Positions 26,118 through 33,443 of a stretch of DNA of 37,550 nucleotides are shown here, piece after piece. Under the pieces are notes generated by a model. It worked only from the letters and a program-made list of their open reading frames with translations, was not told the origin of the DNA and did no database searches. Each line of letters begins with the position of its first letter. Position 1 is the stretch's first letter. Origin of the DNA: CAZADA01 sp964636945. GTDB taxonomy: Bacteria > Pseudomonadota > Alphaproteobacteria > Caulobacterales > Maricaulaceae. Location of the stretch: assembly GCA_964636945.1 (NCBI GenBank), contig CAZWVH010000027.1:1-37550 (forward strand), in the 5' to 3' direction. The translations under genes were made by a program, and so were the position numbers.

Positions 26118-26587
26118 GGTTCGTCCCAAAGCCGACGGGCCGACGACGCTAAGATTTGATTAACAAGGCGTTGTCGCTCTTCGGCCAAATCCTCCGCGGT
26201 CATGGTTTGATCTTCCAGGCCCATTGTATGATGGAGCCGTTCTAAGCGTTGGTCGGCAAGGCGGCTTGCCTGCTCCTCAACCAGTTTTTGCAGCGGTTTT
26301 CGCGGCACCAAGGCATAGACAAGCGTGCAGTCCAACGCCTCCGCGGCGGCCCGCAACCGGCCAAGCGTGATGGTTTCACGAGACTCATTGCGTTCCAAGC
26401 CAACCGCGCTGGCCTGCGTAACGCCGAGCCGGCGTGCAAACTGCCGCGTTGTCATGCCGAGCGCATCGCGCACGGCGCGCAGCCAGCCTCTCGGCGGCTT
26501 TGTGATCACATCGACGCCCCGTAATGCGGCCAGCTGGCGGTCGATATGCTTGCGCGCGAGCGCACGTTTATCATTTTGAATGGGCAT
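26114..26587 (-). CDS. HTH regulator, 'mobile mystery protein A' type
   Basis: This 157-residue protein has a basic N-terminal helix (KRALARKHIDRQLAAL) followed by the PPRGWLRAVRDALGM lead-in. An XRE-like helix-turn-helix follows at about residues 42-68 (TTRQFARRLGVTQASAVGLE), then ALDCTLVYALVPR and LHHTMGLEDQ. This order is that of mobile mystery protein A, always found with the Fic partner B. It probably represses the pair's own promoter, where a palindrome and direct repeats lie. AAAGGA is about 10 nt upstream of ATG 26587. Translation of B is coupled by the ATGA overlap. Confidence 0.9.
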   Translation of the reverse strand: MPIQNDKRALARKHIDRQLAALRGVDVITKPPRGWLRAVRDALGMTTRQFARRLGVTQASAVGLERNESRETITLGRLRAAAEALDCTLVYALVPRKPLQKLVEEQASRLADQRLERLHHTMGLEDQTMTAEDLAEERQRLVNQILASSARRLWDEP

Positions 26588-26603
26588 AGCCGATCATCCT
26601 TTG

Positions 26604-26645
26604 ACTTTATGATAGGCCATGAACGTTCATAATTCAACTTTATGA
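26604..26645 (-). promoter_or_regulatory. Promoter and candidate operator of the mobile mystery A/B pair
   Basis: On the minus strand TTGAAT (26637-26632), a 17-nt spacer and TATCAT (26614-26609) form a good sigma70-like promoter. It predicts a transcript start near 26602, close to the ribosome site. The spacer contains a perfect 12-bp palindrome ATGAACGTTCAT (26619-26630). The same region is flanked by direct repeats ACTTTATGA at 26604-26612 and 26637-26645, 33 bp apart (about three helical turns). The layout fits autorepression by the HTH protein. Confidence 0.65.
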
Positions 26646-27032
26646 CAGCTTTCAATCTATCAAACCATCATATTCCGATAGGATGTGCGCTTTCAATATG
26701 CACATTTGCGCCCCACTGCTCTTGGGGTGTAGCCCGATAGAATGATTGGTGTGACGGTCACAAGGCCAATCTTTCTGGCCAAGAGTGCGTTTTATGCGCG
26801 CAACCTGCTCTAGCCGTGTCATCAAAAGGCCCGCTTGGCCCAGCGGAGCGGGAGCTAGCGGAAAATGGGACGCCCCGAGGGTGAAGCCTCAAACTGGACG
26901 CGCCATAATGCGCGACAAATTTTTGGTCGTCTTACCGCTTCGCCGCTTGAGGACTTGGTGCGGGTGAGCGAACGAGCTTGAACCCAAACCAGATGTCTCA
27001 ACCGACTTTAGGACGGTTGAACCCAACAAAAA
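26646..27032. other. Gene-free region between the mobile mystery pair and tRNA-Thr
   Basis: About 390 bp without a credible gene. It contains a CCCCA/TGGGG stem (26711-26727), a near-perfect palindrome TGTGAC-G-GTCACA (26750-26762), a GGCCA/TGGCC stem (about 26764-26780) and CAACCG/CGGTTG (26999-27019). The only open frame (60 codons at 26785) has no family resemblance or ribosome site. The region lies on the 3' side of the tRNA, where integrated elements often leave remnants. Confidence 0.4.
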
Positions 27033-27108
<76 letters not shown>

Positions 27109-27120
27109 GATCCATGAGGT

Positions 27121-27149
27121 TGTCTACGCGCAAACAATTCCTTGGGCAA
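27121..27149 (-). promoter_or_regulatory. Possible tRNA-Thr promoter
   Basis: On the minus strand TTGCCC (27149-27144), a 17-nt spacer and TAGACA (27126-27121) lie 12 bp upstream of the tRNA 5' end. The -10 match is weak. Confidence 0.3.
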
Positions 27150-27195
27150 GACAGGATGCATGCACGATACTCTTGGCCGTACCGGCGTCGTTCAC

Positions 27196-27390
27196 TCATG
27201 AATTCTCGTCACTATTTCGCGGTGCGATCTTGCGAGCCAGCCATGTGCGCAGATCGCGAACATTAAGCGCAACGGCGCCAGCGGCGGCGACCACGGCGCC
27301 TCCCGCAACAACGAAGGGCCAAAGCGCCTCGAGAAGCGCGAATACATGGCGCCAAGCGCTAGGTTCACTCGATAATGAATCCACCGTCAC
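27196..27390 (-). CDS. Small single-helix membrane protein downstream of the response regulator
   Basis: I do not recognise this 64-residue protein. It has a short acidic N-terminus, one strongly hydrophobic helix at about 17-43 (WPFVVAGGAVVAAAGAVAL) and a basic C-terminal tail (RDLRTWLARKIAPR), so an N-out/C-in orientation is likely. The start is GTG 27390, with GGAGGG 8 nt upstream, which supports real translation. It begins 36 bp after the stop of the membrane-tethered response regulator on the same strand and probably shares its transcript. With both products in the membrane, a partnership is plausible but unproven. Confidence 0.6.
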   Translation of the reverse strand: MTVDSLSSEPSAWRHVFALLEALWPFVVAGGAVVAAAGAVALNVRDLRTWLARKIAPRNSDENS

Positions 27391-27426
27391 TGGTTTTCCC
27401 TCCAGTGTTTGCGCGACAGACTGAGA

Positions 27427-28092
27427 CTACAGCGCTTCAACCAATCGCGCCAGAACACCCCAATCACCCCCCCCACTCAAAACCAACGCGCCCAATAAGA
27501 AAAGCGCAATGATGGCTCCCCGAAGGACATCTGCACCAATAGACGCCAAAAAATTCGGGCGACGGTGAGAAATTAAGTGTTCGACCCCAGACTTCAATCC
27601 TATGATATCCTTTTGAATCTGAACGATATCCGACTTGAGCTCCGAGACCGCGATCATACCATATCGAATTCGTTTCTGATCCACCAATAGTAATAGTGAA
27701 TTCACTTCATTCATTAGCTCGCCAAGCTTGAAAGGTTTTGAAAGTATTTGTGTGGCGGCAACACTGGAACCGGCACCATTAATTTGATCTTTTGCCTTTT
27801 CCAGCACCGCAGCGAAACCAGTGATAAATAGAACACCAACGACGTGCTGATGGGCATTAGAAATATACTTAAAGACTTCGATTCCATCCTTACGTGGCAT
27901 CACTACATCGAGTAGCACGACGTAAATTTGTTCGCCCGCACGGGCCATCACGCTCAGGGCCTCAACACCGTCGTTAGCCTCGAATATCAGCTCGTAGCCG
28001 TTCTTCTTGAGCATAGTTGACAGCATTTTACGCATGCTGTCGTCGTCCTCAACAATCAATATTCCTTTGTCGGCTTGCGTCACATCGCCCAT
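27427..28092 (-). CDS. Response regulator receiver protein with C-terminal membrane anchor
   Basis: This 221-residue protein has a complete receiver domain (about 9-137): acidic pair Asp16/Asp17 (VEDDD), phosphoacceptor Asp62 (LLDVVMPRKDG), Thr91 (LFITG) and Lys119 (LSKPF). After it comes a helical, coiled-coil-like segment (140-175, IAVSELKSDIVQIQKDIIGLK) instead of a DNA-binding or enzyme domain. A hydrophobic helix (about 187-207, ADVLRGAIIALFLLGALVL) with a short tail closes the protein. A receiver tethered to the membrane by its own C-terminus is unusual. No histidine kinase lies nearby. The gene is visibly more AT-rich than its neighbours, suggesting transfer. I use ATG 28092; a TTG at 28098 is also in frame. 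Confidence 0.85.
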   Translation of the reverse strand: MGDVTQADKGILIVEDDDSMRKMLSTMLKKNGYELIFEANDGVEALSVMARAGEQIYVVLLDVVMPRKDGIEVFKYISNAHQHVVGVLFITGFAAVLEKAKDQINGAGSSVAATQILSKPFKLGELMNEVNSLLLLVDQKRIRYGMIAVSELKSDIVQIQKDIIGLKSGVEHLISHRRPNFLASIGADVLRGAIIALFLLGALVLSGGGDWGVLARLVEAL

Positions 28093-28178
28093 TCCCAATC
28101 TAGTCGCCCCGTTCTCAGCCCTTCACAAGCACAAAGACGTGCTGACGCTCTCGATCAAGCCTCACGCCCACTCATTGG

Positions 28179-28745
28179 TCAAGAAGAACTCTTTGCTTTG
28201 GGCGGGGGGCGATCATGCTCGTCAGTGGGAATCAGACCATCCGGTGGGTCTGCGATCACTTCGCCTTTGGCTAGATCCACGTGCGGCGCAGACTCCAGTG
28301 TGAAGGGCAAATACCACGCGCCCTTCGCGCCAGGGGTTTTGTGAACTTCAAGCAGATCACCTGCGCCGAAATTCTGGACGGCCCGCACCTGACCAAGCGG
28401 TTGATTGTTCAAATCCCGAACCAAAAGGCCCACCAAGTCGGCATGGTAATACTCTTCTTCGGCCAATGCAGGCAGAACATCGCGACGGGCATAAAGCCGG
28501 GCGGATTTCAAGCCCTGAGCCTCCTCACGCGAGGTGATCTCCACGGCATAGGCCGCAAAACCATCCTTCACGTGCTTCCAGGACTGAATCGTGAGGAATA
28601 TGGCGCCGGTTTCATCGCGGAAGGGCGCGTAGTCGAAGATATCTTCCGGCGTGGCAGTGAACGACTTGATCCGCACTTCCCCACGCACGCCATAGGAGCC
28701 GGCTATAGCCCCAATCATGACCATGCGGGGTGAGTGTCCCTTCAT
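28179..28745 (-). CDS. rimM: Ribosome maturation factor RimM
   Basis: This 188-residue 16S rRNA processing factor binds ribosomal protein S19 during assembly of the 30S head. The N-terminal RimM barrel shows IGAIAGSYGVRGEVRIKSFT and the PRC-like C-terminal barrel shows EEYYHADLVGLLV and LPFTLESAPHVDLAKGEVIADPPDGL. A second ATG lies at codon 8 (28724). In many bacteria rimM directly follows rpsP and precedes trmD; here a sulfotransferase gene lies between rpsP and rimM, and downstream comes the accessory response-regulator region instead of trmD. Confidence 0.95.
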   Translation of the reverse strand: MKGHSPRMVMIGAIAGSYGVRGEVRIKSFTATPEDIFDYAPFRDETGAIFLTIQSWKHVKDGFAAYAVEITSREEAQGLKSARLYARRDVLPALAEEEYYHADLVGLLVRDLNNQPLGQVRAVQNFGAGDLLEVHKTPGAKGAWYLPFTLESAPHVDLAKGEVIADPPDGLIPTDEHDRPPPKAKSSS

Positions 28746-28784
28746 GGCGCTTCAACTCCACCGCTTTGCGCGCCCCAAAAGCGC

Positions 28785-29801
28785 TTACCATTCCACATCC
28801 GGATAGTAATGCTGATCCCAAGGTGAGACCTGTTGTTTGAGCGCGGCGATTTCATCCTCGGTCAGCACTTTACGCCAGCGGCCCGCCAACGCCGCTGTGT
28901 TGCGAACAAAGTGCGACTGCGGCCGGTTTGAATCCGCGGTCACATTGGCACCAGAGGTCGAGCGCTCCAACTCGGCGCGCACTGCGTCATCGAATGGAAG
29001 TGAAAGGCTGTCACACAGAGATCGAAACTGACCGGCTGGATCATCCAGTAGATCCTCATGGCGCACCACGATCCAATCGGGATTGTCCCGCCGCCAATCA
29101 TCAAGCAGCGCCGCGAACATGGTCCAAATGAGTCCCGCCTGTTCGCTAAGCGGTCGCGGCCGTTGGGCGAAGGAATTCACGTCATCCGCCCATGGCGCCA
29201 GCGGCCCCGCCATCAGTTCAGACTGATCGGCAAAATGGGAAAAGTCATGATGACTGTCGCGCGCTTTCATGCTGGCGGCGAAGGCGGCCGGATGGCGTAT
29301 GGTCACGACCACCTGCATATCGAAGGTCTTGGCAAGCCAGGGCGCCGACAAAAACGCAATGGGGTCCTTCATCAGCGGGCGGGCGCGGCGCCGGCGCGCC
29401 ACGCTATACTGCAATCGATCACGGGCAGTTCGTGCGACATCCTTAATTGAGCGTGCCGATAGCAGCTGGGGCGCCAGGCTATATTTGAAATTAAGGGTAC
29501 GAGCGAGCGCGGGTTCAAAGTCACCCGCATTGTGATCGGCAATATAGGTGTACCAATATCGAAATAATGGGCCGCGAGTCGTTTGAAGGCCACGCGCATT
29601 GAACGGCTCCCAAATGTATCCGACCCTATCGCTGGCGGCGAGGACCCGACCGACCCATGTTGTGGCCGAATAATGAGTGCCGGTGATCAAAATTGGTCGA
29701 GTGTCCGCTCCCGCTGCAGTTGAATTTGCTTGTGCATCACTGCCGCGATGAGCATCCCAGCGCTCCGAAGATTCAATGACATTGGCGGATTGATCGGCCA
29801 T
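28785..29801 (-). CDS. Sulfotransferase family protein
   Basis: This 338-residue protein looks like a PAPS-dependent sulfotransferase. The 5'-phosphosulfate loop appears as LITGTHYSATTWVGRVL (about residues 37-53) and the 3'-phosphate region as VVVTIRHPAAFAASM. RHEDLLDDPAGQF, typical of this fold, follows, and the C-terminal FVRNTAALAGRWRKVLTEDEI matches the usual G-x-W-[KR] element near the end. The acceptor cannot be read from sequence; carbohydrate or lipid surface molecules are likely. I chose ATG 29801 over TTG 29804. It is inserted between rpsP and rimM on the same strand, 39 bp before rimM. Confidence 0.85.
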   Translation of the reverse strand: MADQSANVIESSERWDAHRGSDAQANSTAAGADTRPILITGTHYSATTWVGRVLAASDRVGYIWEPFNARGLQTTRGPLFRYWYTYIADHNAGDFEPALARTLNFKYSLAPQLLSARSIKDVARTARDRLQYSVARRRRARPLMKDPIAFLSAPWLAKTFDMQVVVTIRHPAAFAASMKARDSHHDFSHFADQSELMAGPLAPWADDVNSFAQRPRPLSEQAGLIWTMFAALLDDWRRDNPDWIVVRHEDLLDDPAGQFRSLCDSLSLPFDDAVRAELERSTSGANVTADSNRPQSHFVRNTAALAGRWRKVLTEDEIAALKQQVSPWDQHYYPDVEW

Positions 29802-30026
29802 CAATTGGTGCTCTCAGCTGCTTTGAGTCCTTTATTACGTCGACCTTGGTCTACCGCAAGCTTAGGCGCCAGCTTCCGATTTCCGAGGTGCGCGCGCCCA
29901 CCGCGCCGACCAGAACGATGAACAGCGTTTTGCAATGCATAAGACTCACCCCGCGTGACACCCGTCAAACGAGGCTAGCACGCATGGTTCGTCTCATGCA
30001 CCTCAATCGAAAGAATGAGCGTGAAA
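29802..30026 (-). other. Spacer between rpsP and sulfotransferase
   Basis: A 225-bp gap within a same-strand series, with no supported gene. A GCATG-N8-CATGC inverted repeat (29982-29999) lies just past the rpsP stop, with no T-run on the minus strand. The sulfotransferase promoter may lie here. Confidence 0.35.
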
Positions 30027-30620
30027 TTAGGCTTCCGCCTTTTCACCCTCTGGGTCATCGGCGGGCGTGTCGTCGACGGGCTCCGCAGCAGCTTCAGCAG
30101 CGGCTTGCTTGGCCTCTTCCTCGGCAGCTTTGCGGGCTTCTTCGCGCTCCTCGCGCTCAGCCACGCGCTCTTTCGCCTTTTGACCGGGCTCGCCCTTTTG
30201 TGGGTTGTTGCCGTGGGTCCAACCGAACAATTGCTTTGCGTCGGATTCAGCATCGGAGGCGCGCACAATCACTTTGCCCTCATTGGGAGATGTGAAAGCC
30301 TCAGCCACTGAGCCCTCTTCGCTTTCGGCTGCAGCAGCGCGCTGGGATTCATACTCGGCGGCGTCGATTTCGCGATAGTGGACATGGCTGAAAAACCGCG
30401 CGACGCGGTCGGTCGGGCGAGCGCCCTTATCCAGCCAGATTTTGGCTTTGCCGATGTCGATCACAACGCGCTCATCGCTGTCCTTGGGAGCGAGCGGATT
30501 GTAGCGGCCAATCTTTTCGATGAAGCGCCCGTCGCGCGGGCTGCGGCTGTCAGCCACGACGATGCGGTAAAAAGGACGTTTGTTCGCCCCACCGCGGGCG
30601 AGTCTGATTTTAAGCGCCAT
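30027..30620 (-). CDS. rpsP: 30S ribosomal protein S16 with insertion and long acidic/basic tail
   Basis: S16 is a small-subunit assembly protein. The first ~80 residues (MALKIRLARGGANKRPFYRI, SPRDGRFIEKIGRYNP, GARPTDRVARF) are the normal S16 core. The total of 197 residues is about twice the bacterial norm. Alphaproteobacteria often carry a Lys/Glu/Ala-rich tail like the one here from about residue 137 (NNPQKGEPGQKAKERVAE). In addition about 45-50 residues (about 87-135, rich in Ser/Glu/Ala and including LFGWTHG) are inserted between core and tail, which I do not recall from typical homologues. AAGGAAG lies 8 nt before ATG 30620. ffh, its usual neighbour, is about 3.7 kb upstream. Confidence 0.95.
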   Translation of the reverse strand: MALKIRLARGGANKRPFYRIVVADSRSPRDGRFIEKIGRYNPLAPKDSDERVVIDIGKAKIWLDKGARPTDRVARFFSHVHYREIDAAEYESQRAAAAESEEGSVAEAFTSPNEGKVIVRASDAESDAKQLFGWTHGNNPQKGEPGQKAKERVAEREEREEARKAAEEEAKQAAAEAAAEPVDDTPADDPEGEKAEA

Positions 30621-30661
30621 GGTTTTTGCTTCCTTATGTGCTGGCGGTTTTAATTACGGCA

Positions 30662-30679
30662 GTCTTCCTATTGGAAGAC
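30662..30679 (-). terminator. Perfect hairpin at the end of the three-helix membrane protein gene
   Basis: GTCTTCC-TATT-GGAAGAC forms a perfect 7-bp stem with a 4-nt loop and includes the stop codon of the upstream gene. It lies about 45 bp before rpsP. There is no clear U-run, so it may be a partial terminator, an RNA-stability element or a processing site. Confidence 0.45.
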
Positions 30680-31153
30680 GTGATAGTCGGTGAGCCAATA
30701 TCTGACCCAGATGGTAATGACAAAGCCCACCGTGACCACAATCGACACGGCGTATGCCAAATTATAGAGACGGCGCCGAGAAATAATCGCATGCGCCAAG
30801 CCGCGCTTTTGGACCTCTACATCATCGCTGCGCCGGGTGGGCATATGTCCGCCGACCGCAAACAGGCACATCAAGGCGCACATGACATAGATGGAAAGCT
30901 CGGCTCTCAGGATGTTCTCAATAATGGACGCAGTGGTGGGGTCAAGGTCTCTCACTGACGGTATGGAGCCAAAACCTTCCACAAGAAAAATCGCGACAAT
31001 GGCGATCATGATCGAGATGTGACCGAGCAGGCCGGTGGCTTTGCTTTCCACCACGGCCAAGCGATGGGATAAGCGCTCCAACAGCGGATCCCTAATTTGG
31101 GTTTCCATCCGGTGAAGATAGGCCGCCACCGCATCGGGCTTGTTGCCGCTCAT
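30668..31153 (-). CDS. Three-helix membrane protein, unknown function
   Basis: This 161-residue protein has an N-terminal helical cytoplasmic part with VESKATGLLGHISIMIAIVAIFLV running into the first membrane helix. A second helix is near 87-103 (LSIYVMCALMCLFAVGG), and after a basic segment with RRRLYN a third lies near 133-152 (AYAVSIVVTVGFVITIWV). The KAxxLL start, two or three helices and the RRRxY element resemble small membrane effectors of the DUF5706/Pycsar-TM kind, but no nucleotide cyclase is nearby, so this is a loose structural comparison. Its start overlaps the GNAT stop (ATGA). Confidence 0.75.
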   Translation of the reverse strand: MSGNKPDAVAAYLHRMETQIRDPLLERLSHRLAVVESKATGLLGHISIMIAIVAIFLVEGFGSIPSVRDLDPTTASIIENILRAELSIYVMCALMCLFAVGGHMPTRRSDDVEVQKRGLAHAIISRRRLYNLAYAVSIVVTVGFVITIWVRYWLTDYHVFQ

Positions 31154-31698
31154 GGGGAGGCCTCAACGCCTTTGGCGGATTTGGCCAATTGCTCGGGACT
31201 TGGATGGCGGTGGATGTCGCAGGCCACGCCCATGAGTGTGATGGTGCGTTCGAATTGCGCGCCGAGCCGCTCGGCTACCGCTTTGGAGCCCGCATTTGCT
31301 GGGGCAATGTTGGAAATGGCGGTGCTCCAACCCAGCTCGTCATAGGCGAAGGCGCGCGTGCGCGTGGCCAGCTCGGTGGCGTAGCCCTTGCCCCAATGGG
31401 CCTTGACCAAAGAATAGCCAATCTCAGGCTCCGGCCAGCCTTCAGGACACCAGGGGCCGCCAAAGCCGATGAACGCGCCCGTCGCCGTCTCGTCCACGGC
31501 GAACATGCCATAACCACGAAAGTGCCAATGGCCGATATGGGCCGCGATTTTGCGCCACGCATTGGCCCGGTCGCAGACACCGCCGATGAAGCGGGCGACG
31601 TCCTCATCGCCGTACATCTCTGCGTAAGGATCAAGATCGTCCTCGCGCCAGGCGCGGAAGGTCAGCCGTTCAGAGTGCAGTTTGGGAATTTCTACCAT
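31150..31698 (-). CDS. GNAT family N-acetyltransferase (RimJ/RimL-like)
   Basis: This 182-residue protein has the layout of RimJ/RimL-type acetyltransferases: N-terminal LHSERLTFRAWREDDLDPYAE, the acetyl-CoA loop region IGYSLVKAHWGKGYATELA (Q/R-x-x-G-x-G/A type, here HWGKGYA) and the C-terminal NIAPANAGSKAVAERLG. Such enzymes acetylate protein N-termini or small molecules; the substrate is unknown. ATG 31698 is preferred to GTG 31725, which would overlap the upstream gene. It is coupled to the next gene by an ATGA overlap. Confidence 0.9.
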   Translation of the reverse strand: MVEIPKLHSERLTFRAWREDDLDPYAEMYGDEDVARFIGGVCDRANAWRKIAAHIGHWHFRGYGMFAVDETATGAFIGFGGPWCPEGWPEPEIGYSLVKAHWGKGYATELATRTRAFAYDELGWSTAISNIAPANAGSKAVAERLGAQFERTITLMGVACDIHRHPSPEQLAKSAKGVEASP

Positions 31699-31706
31699 GG
31701 GCCATC

Positions 31707-32201
31707 TCAATACCGGCGCAAGCACTGCCCCACACTTGGCGGATTAAGCAGGAATTGGCGAGCGGTTTTCGACGGATTGGCCTCAAAACGATCCTCATCA
31801 TGCCAGATCACCCCGGTCAGGTCGGTTTCGCGCTCGGTTTGCGGATCGGTGATGCGCGCAAATCGCCAATAGGTCATGGCGGTGAACAGCCCGCGCTCCA
31901 GCGGCGCTTGACCCAATTCCGCCACGTCACAGCACACGGCGATGTTGTCGGCAAAGCCGGCCCGGTCAATGTCGAACACCACGCGGCAGGCGCCGCGCAC
32001 GCGCGCTTGGCGATTGATCTGCACGGTTTGCTGCGGCGAGACGTATTGCACGAATGGCGGCGCGCCGGGGATATCCATCACTTCGAGATAATCGTCATGA
32101 TGGTGCATTTGGGCCTGGGCTGGAAAGGCGATGATAGCGATAGACAACACCGCGCCAGCTGGCGCGAAAACTTGCTGTAGCATGTCGCTATTGAGCATCA
32201 T
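31707..32201 (-). CDS. Secreted protein with TonB-C-like domain
   Basis: This 164-residue protein has a signal peptide ending FPAQAQ (about residue 31), a short His/Asp-rich stretch (HHHDDYLEV) and a domain resembling the TonB C-terminal fold: VQINRQARVRGACRVVFDID, a Cys-Cys pair (AVCCDVAE), ALERGLFTAM and YWRFARITD. There is no TonB-type membrane anchor or Pro-rich spanning segment, so it is probably a soluble periplasmic protein. Its ATG overlaps the stop of the upstream lipoprotein gene (ATGA). It belongs to a cluster of related cysteine-bearing envelope proteins around ffh. Confidence 0.75.
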   Translation of the reverse strand: MMLNSDMLQQVFAPAGAVLSIAIIAFPAQAQMHHHDDYLEVMDIPGAPPFVQYVSPQQTVQINRQARVRGACRVVFDIDRAGFADNIAVCCDVAELGQAPLERGLFTAMTYWRFARITDPQTERETDLTGVIWHDEDRFEANPSKTARQFLLNPPSVGQCLRRY

Positions 32202-33151
32202 TCCTCGGCAACAACCGGAAGACTTTCTTCAGGACCATCTGTGGCGGAAGCGATCTCGTCCATGAAGAATTTCTCCAAACGTGAGTGGCAACGATGATTT
32301 TCGGGAAGCTCAAAGATCAATGCATCGGCGGAATTACCAGCAAGCACATAGTCGACCCTGACATAACTGGCTTGCGAGTCTTCGCTTTCAAACGGAACGT
32401 ATCGCCAAAATTGACTATCGTATTCCAAACTGGTTTCAAACAATTCCACTGACTCGTCGGTCCATCCGGGCAACGCGCCAGCGCCTTGAGTAGAACAGGC
32501 TGCACATGCATCTTGAGATGTTCCATCTGGAAGGACGTTGACGGCAATCCGACACGATGCCTCAATTTCAAATCCCGACGCCTCATACGGGTAAGCCACA
32601 GGACGCAAGTAAGGCTGTACATTACCTTCGCCGCTATCAAACATGGCTGTGGGCACGGCAAATAGGCTTGCTGGGTCAAAGTCGTCTGGGAAAGGACCAA
32701 TGACCGCCCCAAATTCAATATAGCCCAGCATCCGCGCCTGACGAAACACATTTGGGCTGACCTGGACGCCGACAACTGCTTCAACCAATGCCCTCTGAAG
32801 CTCAAAAGCGGCCTCGGTACCACTTAAGTTTTCAGTACAACCAAAGATCGGCGCCTCAGCTCGTCCAGCCTGTATCATCTGAATTGAGCGACAAGCGGCC
32901 AGTTCATCAGAACTCCACGGGACGGTCGCCGAACTCGCAAACTGCACGCCTTTTGGATTAGAATAAAACGTTACATTATTTTGCGTCGTTGCGCAAGCTG
33001 CTAAAGTGGTAACAAGACAAACCGCGCTGCCAAACATTTGCAGCCGGCGGTTTAGTCTAAACAGTTGCCCTTCACCGCCAGAATTCGACCCCAGAAGCGC
33101 ACCGTCCGATTGATCCCTGTGAAACTCCAGCAATTCCCGACACAATATCAT
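32198..33151 (-). CDS. Probable lipoprotein with cysteine-bearing TonB-C-like domain; start uncertain
   Basis: The open frame gives 317 residues from ATG 33151. However, a lipoprotein signal, basic RLNRR followed by MFGSAVCLVTTLAAC, begins only at about residue 31. The true start is therefore probably ATG 33037 or a CTG at 33064 that keeps the basic residues and follows a GGTGAAGGG. The mature part has a domain with CRIAVNVLPDGTSQDACAAC, the same pattern as CIVSVDVSPDGRVNDSCTVC in the gene 33444-33977, followed by FWRYVPF. Function unknown. A 79-bp repeat lies upstream of both genes. Confidence 0.7.
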   Translation of the reverse strand: MILCRELLEFHRDQSDGALLGSNSGGEGQLFRLNRRLQMFGSAVCLVTTLAACATTQNNVTFYSNPKGVQFASSATVPWSSDELAACRSIQMIQAGRAEAPIFGCTENLSGTEAAFELQRALVEAVVGVQVSPNVFRQARMLGYIEFGAVIGPFPDDFDPASLFAVPTAMFDSGEGNVQPYLRPVAYPYEASGFEIEASCRIAVNVLPDGTSQDACAACSTQGAGALPGWTDESVELFETSLEYDSQFWRYVPFESEDSQASYVRVDYVLAGNSADALIFELPENHRCHSRLEKFFMDEIASATDGPEESLPVVAEE

Positions 33152-33443
33152 CCGTCAGCCCCAGCGCCTCAATTCAATCCGGAAAACCTCAAAATCACAC
33201 TAAATGATAACACCGGAAGAGCGGTTGTCCATCGAAGGTCAGCCCGCCACCGACAGAAGCCGTTGCGTTTTCTATAGTCTGCGTTTCGCGCGTCCCGATT
33301 CTTGTCCGGGCGACGCGCTGGAGGGCGTGATGCGGCCAAGTTCGCGTCCCACTCGCTCGCGCTGGTGTTGCTGGGTCCCCAACACTAGCCTCCGCCCTGA
33401 TCGACGATCACCGGGGAGTGTTTGATGGGGAGGGACATCGCCA
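33152..33443 (-). other. Spacer with one copy of a 79-bp repeat and hairpins
   Basis: This 292-bp gap holds the repeat copy 33200-33278. Next to it is a hairpin CGCGT-CCCG/CGGG-CG-ACGCG (33289-33317, one bulge), and then GTGTTG/CAACAC (33365-33385). No gene is supported. The hairpins may end transcription of the upstream gene. Confidence 0.45.
33200..33278. repeat. 79-bp direct repeat, copy A
   Basis: This copy matches 34007-34085 in the same orientation with about 67 of 79 positions identical and no gaps. It lies upstream (minus strand) of the lipoprotein gene at 32198-33151. Confidence 0.85.

Noticed and set aside
26785..26967. 60-codon frame between the mobile mystery pair and the tRNA
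   Set aside because: No ribosome site, no recognisable domain, and composition like non-coding sequence.
33204..33425. Plus-strand frame beginning in repeat copy A
   Set aside because: The corresponding frame in copy B stops early after different sequence, and substitutions between copies are not concentrated at third codon positions, so shared coding is not supported.
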